6,808 nucleotides of DNA from Chloroflexota bacterium. Lineage in GTDB: Bacteria > Chloroflexota > Dehalococcoidia > JAUQQI01. Each line of letters begins with the position of its first letter. The first letter of the stretch is position 1. Under the pieces are notes generated by a model that saw only the letters and a list, made by a program, of their open reading frames with translations, did not search any database and was not told where the DNA came from. The position numbers were made by a program, and so were the translations under genes. The stretch lies in NCBI GenBank assembly GCA_030549955.1, contig JAUQQI010000021.1:1-6808 (forward strand), read 5' to 3'. This document shows, piece after piece, positions 1 to 5,913 of this stretch.

Positions 1-492
1 GACCGCCCGGTGGACCTCCACGTCGTAGCCGGAGGGGGTCCTTCCCAGGTAAACCAGGTTAGGCGGGTCCTCGGCATCGTGGCAGGCGAGCTGGTCGCCG
101 AGCCGCTCAACCAGCTCCGGCCCGATGGTTGCGGCCAGCTCGGCCCGGCTGAATTTGCGGTGGAGGGCATTGGCCACCACGGCCCGGAGATTTTCCGGCC
201 GGACGCCCGCCCCTTCGAGGACGTCCAGGACGGTTTCGAGGGCGACCTGCCGGACCGGACCCCGGGCCGGGGAGCACGGGTCGTCAAAGGCCAGCAGAAC
301 CCGGGAGTTCGGCCCGACCAGTTCGGCCAGGGGCGGGAGACCAAGAGGCCGGCTCAGGGCCTCCGCCAGGGCTGAACGGAAATCAGCCAGGGGCTCGAGC
401 TGAACCGAGCCCGGCCGGATAATCCGGGCCCGCTCGGGAACCTCGACCTCAATCTGACCGGTTCCGAAGGGCAGACTTACTACCCGCGTCAT
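1..492 (-). CDS. LarA-like (lactate racemase N-terminal domain, DUF2088) protein, 3' end beyond window
   Basis: The visible part encodes the first 164 residues; the C-terminal part lies beyond the left edge. The fold signature is that of the LarA/DUF2088 N-terminal domain: a beta-strand with an acidic pair (VLLAFDDPCSPARGP, residues 65-79), then a helix with 'EGAGVRPENLRAVVANALHRKFSRAEL' character (93-119), where His111 sits where LarA carries its catalytic-domain histidine. It ends in CHDAED (137-142) and LGRTPSGYDVEV (149-160), the usual 'hd..d...lG.T..G..v' pattern. Characterised LarA is a nickel-pincer lactate racemase of about 420 residues, and relatives act on other 2-hydroxyacids. Here the usual D-x-TR-P stretch is replaced by DDPCSP, so the substrate is uncertain and lactate racemase activity should not be assumed. 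The ATG start overlaps the upstream stop as ATGA and is preceded by a strong Shine-Dalgarno sequence. Family assignment is fairly sure; function is not. Confidence 0.8.
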   Translation of the reverse strand, partial: MTRVVSLPFGTGQIEVEVPERARIIRPGSVQLEPLADFRSALAEALSRPLGLPPLAELVGPNSRVLLAFDDPCSPARGPVRQVALETVLDVLEGAGVRPENLRAVVANALHRKFSRAELAATIGPELVERLGDQLACHDAEDPPNLVYLGRTPSGYDVEVHRAV

Positions 493-2204
493 GGTGCCCT
501 CCCCGCAACCATAAACTCATCCTTCGGCTGAAGGTCCCGGTTTATGTCCGTAATGGCCGACCGGTCGAATTCCGGCCCAATGAAAGTCGGAGGGTGGGTG
601 TCCAGAAGCCACCGAAGGCCGCCCGGGATATCAAGGCCCGAATCCCGGTAGCGGTCGACAACGAACGGGTCCGCAAGCCGGCGCTCGATAGCCGCCCGGT
701 CGACCACGATCGGCTCATTGCTCCCGATAAGTATAATCCCGAAGCTCACCACGTAAGGAAAGGCCTTAACAAAGGTGTCGTGGGTCCGCAGGGTTGGGAC
801 CCAGGTCACCGCCAGGCCGCCGGCTTTTAGCCGCTGCCGCATCAGGGTGAAATACTCCAGTGAGTAGAGATTCCCGGCGTAGGCGCTGTTCGGACGCAGG
901 GCATCAGCTTCAATGATGTCGAATTTACGGCCGGACCTGGCCAGGTATGTCCGGCCGTCGCCGATAACAAGCTCAATCCGGGGGTCAGACCAGAGGAGCT
1001 GCAGGGGCCGGTAGGCCTGCCGTCTGGCCAGGGCCCGCACCGCCTCGGGCTGGGATGCGACGATTTCGATGCACGTTACCCTGGTCGTCTCAGGTCGGCT
1101 AGCGATATTAAAGAGGGTATCCCCGGACCCGAGCCCGATGACCGCGACCTCGTAGGGAGCCGGATGGAGCATCGCCGGCAGGACCCCGAGCAGGGTGTGG
1201 CCGCCCCCGAAGGGCACCCAGCTCTCCCCCCGACCATTAGCGAAGATGTACGAGCGGCCGGTGAAATCCGGTTGCTCATTCTTGATGAGGGAAAGGCCGG
1301 AACCGTCCTCAAAAAAGAGGACCCGGTCAGGGGTGGTTCCGTGGAGCTTTGCCCAGAGCAGGTCGGCCGGAGGCGCCCAGAAAAGGGCGGCAGCCCCGAG
1401 GCCCAGGGCCGGCCCGAGCCAGAGGGCCCGCCGGGGCAGGGAGCCTCCGAGGCCTGCTATCAAAAAGAAGACCCCGCTGAGAACGACCAGCAGCCGCAGG
1501 GTATCGGCCGTCCCCAGCATCCCGAGCAGAACGGTGCCGGTCGCGACGGTGCCGGCCAGACTGCCGCCAATATTTGCCGTCTGAAGCCAGCCGACCCGGC
1601 GGCCGATCCTGGCCGCGTCCGTCTGAGTCGCCTTCTGGAGGAACGGAAAGCTCAGGCCCATGAGCAGGGTTGGGGGTCCGACTACGGCGGCGGGGAGCAG
1701 GAAGTAGATGGCCAGAAACTTCAGGGTCAAACGGTCCGACGTCGGGTCGAAGGGAGCCAGCCCGAGCAGATACGCCCGGAGGTTAACGAGGGCCTGGCCA
1801 ACGTCCAGGGGCTCGTACTCCCCAAAGTACCTCCAGAGGGGCTCCAGGGCCGGAACCCGGTCGATGAGGCCGATGACAAGGGCCAGCGCCGCCAGGGAAT
1901 AGGCGCCGACCCCGGCCTCCAGAACCAGGAACGTCCGGGCCGGATTCCGACTCCGGCCCACCAGGGCGATGCCGGCCAGGGTGCCGAGGGCAAGTCCGCC
2001 CAGGTACACGGCCAGGAGGGTGCCGAATGTAAAGGCCGTCGCCTTCAGCATCGTGCTGAGGAGCCGGAACCAGACTATTTCCAGGGAGAGGTTTATAAAG
2101 CCCGAGAGCCCGTAGGCGGCGGCCCAGGCCGCAAACCCGAGGCCGGTGGCCGGCCGAACCGGGTCGGACAGTTGGGGGGCCACCGTCCGGGGCGCGGTTG
2201 GCAC
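489..2204 (-). CDS. C-terminal part of a fused MFS-like/spermidine-synthase-like membrane protein (frameshifted)
   Basis: This 571-codon open frame holds the second membrane half and the methyltransferase-fold SpeE-like domain of a fused MFS/spermidine synthase. Hydrophobic segments lie near residues 22-50, 58-82, 92-115, 160-188, 205-230, 235-255 and 258-277. The motif LSGFINLSLEIVWFRLL (33-49) is a family hallmark that repeats the start of the first half. The Rossmann-like domain follows, with the SAM-type loop VIGLGSGDT (355-363), acidic strand end CIEIV (378-382), DPRIELVIGDGRTYL (407-421) and FDIIEADALRP (428-438), then NLYSLEYF (445-452). Bona fide spermidine synthases carry an Asp-rich D-[ST]-[ST]-D-P motif where EADALRP stands here, so polyamine synthesis is doubtful. 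The nominal start is GTG at 2204, with no Shine-Dalgarno sequence (upstream bases are pyrimidine-rich). In-frame codons before it still encode family-like sequence (GVCAATAIPLGLLAV), so it is not a true N-terminus. The real gene very likely begins at 2839. Confidence 0.85.
   Translation of the reverse strand: MPTAPRTVAPQLSDPVRPATGLGFAAWAAAYGLSGFINLSLEIVWFRLLSTMLKATAFTFGTLLAVYLGGLALGTLAGIALVGRSRNPARTFLVLEAGVGAYSLAALALVIGLIDRVPALEPLWRYFGEYEPLDVGQALVNLRAYLLGLAPFDPTSDRLTLKFLAIYFLLPAAVVGPPTLLMGLSFPFLQKATQTDAARIGRRVGWLQTANIGGSLAGTVATGTVLLGMLGTADTLRLLVVLSGVFFLIAGLGGSLPRRALWLGPALGLGAAALFWAPPADLLWAKLHGTTPDRVLFFEDGSGLSLIKNEQPDFTGRSYIFANGRGESWVPFGGGHTLLGVLPAMLHPAPYEVAVIGLGSGDTLFNIASRPETTRVTCIEIVASQPEAVRALARRQAYRPLQLLWSDPRIELVIGDGRTYLARSGRKFDIIEADALRPNSAYAGNLYSLEYFTLMRQRLKAGGLAVTWVPTLRTHDTFVKAFPYVVSFGIILIGSNEPIVVDRAAIERRLADPFVVDRYRDSGLDIPGGLRWLLDTHPPTFIGPEFDRSAITDINRDLQPKDEFMVAGRAP
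497..504 (-). promoter_or_regulatory. Strong ribosome binding site for the LarA-like gene
   Basis: On the minus strand this reads GGGGAGGG. Its GGAGG core lies 5 nt before the ATG whose first base is at 492. It sits inside the last codons of the upstream gene, so it supports both this start and translational coupling through the ATGA overlap. Confidence 0.7.
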
Positions 2205-2839
2205 GGCGAGGAGGCCCAGGGGAATGGCGGTCGCCGCGCAGACACCCCGGCATGCAGCGCCGATTCAAAGTCGAGCCGCCGGAGCAGAAACCAGGTCGTC
2301 ACCAGGGAGCCCACGGCGGCGCCGAGAGTATTCACCCCGTACAGGGCCCCAATGGTGCCAGGGGCGGTCTCGACGGCCGAAGTCAGGGCCCGGGAGAGCA
2401 GGGGCAACGACATGCCCATAAAGAAGGTGGGGAAGAGCATGCTCAGAAAGAGAATGACTCCCATGGTCAGGGGGTTTCGGGCCAGGTCGCCGTGCTGACC
2501 GTAAAGAAAGTCGTAGTAGAGCCACCGGCTTATCAGCGCAAAGCCGGCAACCGAAAGCTCGGAGGCCCCGAAGAGGGCGAGGGCCCAGCCCCGGGGCAGA
2601 CGGTCGGCGATATAGCCGCCGGCCAGGCTTCCGCACCCGAGGCCGGCCATGAAAGCCGCCACCGTTATCGTTACCGAGTAGACATCGGCCCCGGAAAAGA
2701 TAACGAGCATCCGCTGCCAGATGACCTGATAGAGGAGGGCGGCAAATCCCGAAAGAAAGAAGGCCCCGAGGGCGACGGGCAGCGCCAGCCGGACGGGAAT
2801 TGCCGGAGAGATGCCGGGCGCGGCCTGCACCGTCTTCAA
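2093..2839 (-). CDS. N-terminal part of the fused MFS-like/spermidine-synthase-like protein (frameshifted)
   Basis: The first 199 residues are the N-terminal membrane half of the same protein. Hydrophobic segments lie near residues 18-40, 53-77, 85-105, 124-146 and 164-186. Family-type motifs are FFLSGFAALLYQVIWQRML (27-45), AAFMAGLGCGSLAGG (61-75), LFPTFFMGMSLPLLSRAL (135-152) and GALYGVNTLGAAVGS (164-178). After HAGV (196-199) the reading turns into an Arg/Pro-rich low-quality tail of 49 residues (ARRPPFPWASSP and onward) that overlaps the next frame by 112 nt, as expected of out-of-frame translation. The start is TTG, chosen because it forms a TTGA 4-nt overlap with the stop of the upstream YfhO gene, lies 7 nt after a GGTGA element, and precedes the first membrane segment at a sensible distance; the next in-frame Met (Met44) falls inside conserved sequence. 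Gln38 stands where the second half has Glu (LEIVW). Confidence 0.82.
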   Translation of the reverse strand: MKTVQAAPGISPAIPVRLALPVALGAFFLSGFAALLYQVIWQRMLVIFSGADVYSVTITVAAFMAGLGCGSLAGGYIADRLPRGWALALFGASELSVAGFALISRWLYYDFLYGQHGDLARNPLTMGVILFLSMLFPTFFMGMSLPLLSRALTSAVETAPGTIGALYGVNTLGAAVGSLVTTWFLLRRLDFESALHAGVSARRPPFPWASSPCQPRPGRWPPNCPTRFGRPPASGLRPGPPPTGSRAL

Positions 2840-5800
2840 TTAAGACTCACCCGCCGGTCCATGCGAATTCCACGGACAGCCCGCAGGAAGCGCCTGGTCC
2901 GACCGAGGAGGTCGAGCCGGAGCTCCAGCAACAGCAAACCCAGGGTCGCGGCGCTGGTGACGGTGATGATGAGACCCCGCCGGAAGCTCTCCGGCCGGTA
3001 GTCAAACTCGACACGATGGACGCCGGGCGGGACCTGCACGGCCCGGAAGATATAATTGGCCCGGTAGATGCGGACGGGAACCCCATCAACGGTGGCCGTC
3101 CAGCCGGGATAATAAGTGTCGGCCAGGACCAGAAAGGCCCAGGACGAGGTCTGAACTTCGAGCCGGACCCGTTCGGGCTCGTCGGTTAGCCAGCGGATAG
3201 TGCTGGCCCAGTTGCGGTTTGGAAGCGAGTCCAGCCGAAGGGAGTCAACCAGGTACTCCGGGGGCGCATCCGGGGCTTCGAAAACCACCATCTGGGCCGG
3301 GTCATAAGGGCCGCCCTGCATGAAAGCCAGGACGTCGCTGCCCGGCGGGAGCACAACCGACCGGTCGACCAAGAACGCCCGGGGGAGGGCCCGGGTGTTC
3401 TCCAGGATAATTCCATCCTCGCCCCAGCGGATGACGTTAAACCGCTCCCGGCTCAGGGGGTCGAGGTTATGGACCTGACCCCGGCGGTAGCTGACGAGGC
3501 TGAGCCCGTAAACCTGGAAGGTTGCCGCCGGGCTGAGGCTCCGGAGAAGGACCCGGGCGACGGGAAAGGGACGGGGCAGCGCAAATTTTGCCAGGTAGGC
3601 ATTCGCGTCGAACCCGACCGTCTTCCACCGGGCCGCGACCGCCGGTTTGGCGTGCTTGACCACCGGTGTAACGTCAGCCCGGTCGTAGGCCCACTCGGCG
3701 GTGTGGATCCCGGCCAGGAGCCTGAACTCAGCCTGCTCGCCACCGGGACCGACCAGCACGACTTCCCCGACCGGGGTGCCCTGCCCGACGTTAAGGCTGT
3801 TCTGAAGGAGGCTGATGACCCGGATCTCTTCAGCCTCGAAGGCCGGCGAGACCCGGAATCCTACGGACGCGGCCGCCCCCCCGGCCGTCGCGCTGAGCAG
3901 GGGACGGGTCGGGTCGTAGGCCGTCAGGTCCGCCGAAGGCAGGGGAACGTAGTGGCCCCGGCGAACGACGTATTTCACGGCCGCCGCATCAAGCAAAGGC
4001 CCTTCCACCCAGCTGGCAGCCGCAAGGAAGCTCAGCTGGCGGACGTAGACCAGGGAGGTGTACCCGTTGAGGTCACTCACACCCAGGGGCAAAAGGGTGT
4101 TCGGCTCGGTCGGCCCCCCCGGCATGGTGAAGACCCGCTCACCATCGCGAATGGTTTTTTTGAGGTCGGCCGCGACCATAGAGGGAGTCGAAAGGGTGGC
4201 GACCGGCATCGACGGGTGAAAGGGTCGGCCGGCCAGAAGAAGTTCGACCATGATGACGGCCGGCAGGACCCCCGCAACGACGACCCGTCCCCGACGGACT
4301 GCCAGGGCCAGCGCAACGGCCATGAGGGCAATGCCGAGCCAGACCATCCCGGCCTGGAACCAGAAGTTGTCCGGCGAAAGGCTCATCCGGAGCCCCTCAA
4401 AGACCCGGTCTTCGGTGATAGCCCTTGCCGGCGTTCGGAGCATGCGGGGGAGCGAGAGGTAGTAGGCGACCCATTCCGACACCCGGTCACTCCGATGGGC
4501 GACCTCTTCCGCCGCCTGGCGAAGAAACTCCCGCCCGGCCCAGAGGCCAGCCACCCAGGCGGCAACCCAGCCCAGGAGAAACCGCCGCCGCCACACCCCG
4601 GCGTCAAGAATCGCCTGGACCCCAAGGCCGGCGAGGGCTGCCACCCCGAGGGCGAAGAGCAGGCTGAACCGACCGGGGGCCCGGACCAGATTGTACGGGT
4701 GGACCTGCCAGAGTAAGTGGTGGATGTTTACCGGGGCGTGGTAGGCCAGGGCGACCGCCAGGCCCCCAAGCCCGACCCCGCCCAGGGGGACCCCCAGCGC
4801 CGGGCGGCCAAAGAGCAGGCCGGTCGCAGCCAGGAACAGGGTTGCAACCCCGACGTAGACGGCCGTTTCCCAGGGGGACCACAGGGACCAGTCGAAGCCG
4901 TCGGCGGTCCGGAAAAAGTAGGGGTTAAACAGGGTCAGAAGCTGGGGCGGGGTGACGACGTGGCGGCTCGCAAGGTCGTAGCTCAGGCCGGTGGCCCGGA
5001 CCGAAAACGTTCCCAGTTCGTAAAGGGGCAGGAGCTGAACCGCCCCGAGCATCCCCCCGACCGCCGGCACGGCGGCCAGGACGACAAGGGCAGACCCGAC
5101 CCGTTGCGCCAGGTCTGCGACCTGCGCCGGAAAGGGGCCGCCGGCCGCGAAGGCGAAAAGCCCCTGAATCCAGGCCCGGGCCCCGACGTAGATGGCCAGG
5201 CCGAACCCCGTCATCATCGGCACCTGGACGTGGACGGTCAGGCACTGGAGGCCGAAGGCGACCCCAGCCAGCAGCGCAGCCGCGACCCGGCGGCGACCGG
5301 TGCCGGTCAGGGCCTGCTCGGCAAAGGCGAAAACCAGGGGCGCCCAGGCCAGCCCGGAGATGATGTTGAGGTGGTGGACCTGGGCCAGGGTGAACCCGGA
5401 AAGCATGTAAGCCCCGGCCGAGGCGATGGCGGCGACCCGACTCAAACGAAGGGTCCGGCCGAAGACGTACATCGTGAGGCCGGCGAGAACCACGTGACCA
5501 GCCACCAGCCCGATGAAGAGCGATTGGGGTCCGAGAACCAGGGACCCGAAGAAAACCGGCGGGTAGAAGGCCCCGACCTCGCCGTCGGCGAAGAGGGGAT
5601 AGCCGGCGAGGATCCGCGGGGTCCAGAGGGGCAGCTGGAGTTCCTGGAGCCGCTCGTGGACAGCGACCAGGACCGGATAGTAAAACACCACCGTGTCCCG
5701 CTCGTAGTAAATCACTCCCTCCCTGAGGGCGGGGGCGAAAAAGCCGACCCCCGCCGCGACGACGGCAAGCACGGCCAGCAGGTCCGCCGCAGGATTGCCG

Positions 5801-5874
5801 AACCGGCGGGTCAGCTCGACCCACTCCGCGGCCAGGTGTCGCAGGTTCGATGCCAGGACTCTGGCTGCCGCCAT
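2836..5874 (-). CDS. YfhO-family polytopic membrane protein (predicted GT-C-type glycosyltransferase)
   Basis: This is a 1012-residue integral membrane protein. After a short cytoplasmic N-terminus, a first membrane segment (about 31-49) leads into an extracytoplasmic loop with EGVIYYERDTVVFYYP (52-67); Asp60 is the probable GT-C-type acidic residue. LPLWTPRILAGYPLFADGEVGAFYPP (81-106) is the hallmark YfhO loop. Further hydrophobic segments lie near 107-140, 145-163, 172-188, 197-231, 259-285, 337-356, 362-379, 401-422, 431-447, 505-525 and 529-547. YNLVRAPGRF (394-403) and WETAVYVGVATLFLA (335-349) also fit the family. Residues about 550-960 form a large soluble outer region ending in YYPGWTATVDGVPVRIYRANY (921-941) and VPPGVHRVEFDYRP (948-961), then a last membrane helix (about 966-986) and a basic tail. 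In Bacillus and Listeria, YfhO-type proteins take part in adding sugars to lipoteichoic acid from a lipid carrier; the acceptor here is unknown. The ATG start follows AGGA by 4 nt, and the stop overlaps the next start. Confidence 0.87.
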   Translation of the reverse strand: MAAARVLASNLRHLAAEWVELTRRFGNPAADLLAVLAVVAAGVGFFAPALREGVIYYERDTVVFYYPVLVAVHERLQELQLPLWTPRILAGYPLFADGEVGAFYPPVFFGSLVLGPQSLFIGLVAGHVVLAGLTMYVFGRTLRLSRVAAIASAGAYMLSGFTLAQVHHLNIISGLAWAPLVFAFAEQALTGTGRRRVAAALLAGVAFGLQCLTVHVQVPMMTGFGLAIYVGARAWIQGLFAFAAGGPFPAQVADLAQRVGSALVVLAAVPAVGGMLGAVQLLPLYELGTFSVRATGLSYDLASRHVVTPPQLLTLFNPYFFRTADGFDWSLWSPWETAVYVGVATLFLAATGLLFGRPALGVPLGGVGLGGLAVALAYHAPVNIHHLLWQVHPYNLVRAPGRFSLLFALGVAALAGLGVQAILDAGVWRRRFLLGWVAAWVAGLWAGREFLRQAAEEVAHRSDRVSEWVAYYLSLPRMLRTPARAITEDRVFEGLRMSLSPDNFWFQAGMVWLGIALMAVALALAVRRGRVVVAGVLPAVIMVELLLAGRPFHPSMPVATLSTPSMVAADLKKTIRDGERVFTMPGGPTEPNTLLPLGVSDLNGYTSLVYVRQLSFLAAASWVEGPLLDAAAVKYVVRRGHYVPLPSADLTAYDPTRPLLSATAGGAAASVGFRVSPAFEAEEIRVISLLQNSLNVGQGTPVGEVVLVGPGGEQAEFRLLAGIHTAEWAYDRADVTPVVKHAKPAVAARWKTVGFDANAYLAKFALPRPFPVARVLLRSLSPAATFQVYGLSLVSYRRGQVHNLDPLSRERFNVIRWGEDGIILENTRALPRAFLVDRSVVLPPGSDVLAFMQGGPYDPAQMVVFEAPDAPPEYLVDSLRLDSLPNRNWASTIRWLTDEPERVRLEVQTSSWAFLVLADTYYPGWTATVDGVPVRIYRANYIFRAVQVPPGVHRVEFDYRPESFRRGLIITVTSAATLGLLLLELRLDLLGRTRRFLRAVRGIRMDRRVSLN
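2846..2852 (-). promoter_or_regulatory. Ribosome binding site supporting the TTG start at 2839
   Basis: On the minus strand this reads GGGTGAG. Its GGTGA core pairs with the 3' part of the anti-Shine-Dalgarno sequence and lies 7 nt before the TTG. It falls within the last codons of the YfhO-family gene, consistent with translational coupling across the TTGA stop/start overlap. Confidence 0.5.
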
Positions 5875-5878
5875 GGTA

Positions 5879-5882
5879 TCCT
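5879..5882 (-). promoter_or_regulatory. Weak ribosome binding site before the YfhO-family ATG
   Basis: AGGA on the minus strand lies 4 nt before the ATG at 5874, within TCAGGATACC. It is short and close to the start, but it is the only purine-rich element in the 39-nt gap. No hairpin with a T-tract and no clear promoter boxes are seen there, so readthrough from yvcK is the simplest view. Confidence 0.4.
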
Positions 5883-5913
5883 GAGACGTCCGGGTTTGCC
5901 CGCTCAGGCTCCG

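Larger units (their letters stand above)
489..2839 (-). pseudogene. Reconstructed full-length fused MFS/spermidine synthase-like gene with one -1 frameshift
   Basis: The two preceding open frames are one gene. The upstream frame reads to HAGV, and the downstream frame takes over with VCAATAIPLGLLAVPTAP, a natural hydrophobic continuation. The switch falls at a run of four G on the minus strand (plus 2245-2248). Adding one G restores a single frame of 784 codons, about 783 residues, a plausible length for fused MFS/spermidine synthases with two membrane halves. The downstream frame is closed by a TGA at 2267-2265, so the shift must lie between there and about 2205. The run is not a good slippery heptamer: re-pairing one base back would mismatch at both candidate sites. 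A recent mutation, or a sequencing or assembly error, is therefore more likely than programmed frameshifting. Whether the gene is truly broken cannot be decided from one sequence. Confidence 0.75.

Noticed and set aside
10..403. Short plus-strand open frames at the left edge
   Set aside because: They lie opposite the LarA-like coding sequence, which has conserved motifs, a strong ribosome binding site and an operon-style overlap. The plus-strand translations show nothing recognisable.
2245..2254. Programmed -1 ribosomal frameshifting at the G4 run
   Set aside because: The upstream codons GCC and GGG would re-pair one base back onto TGC and CGG, so the site lacks the X-XXY-YYZ form. No obvious stem-loop or stimulatory Shine-Dalgarno sequence was seen. 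A mutation or sequence error explains it more simply, though slippage cannot be excluded.
1164..2498. A 444-codon plus-strand open frame opposite the MFS/SpeE-like gene
   Set aside because: Same cause: it is codon-aligned antisense to the gene at 489-2204, has no recognisable domain and runs across the frameshift as chance open sequence.
5875..5913. Possible terminator or promoter between yvcK and the YfhO-family gene
   Set aside because: The 39-nt gap has no stable hairpin followed by a T-tract and no convincing -35/-10 pair; only a short AGGA ribosome-binding element is supported.
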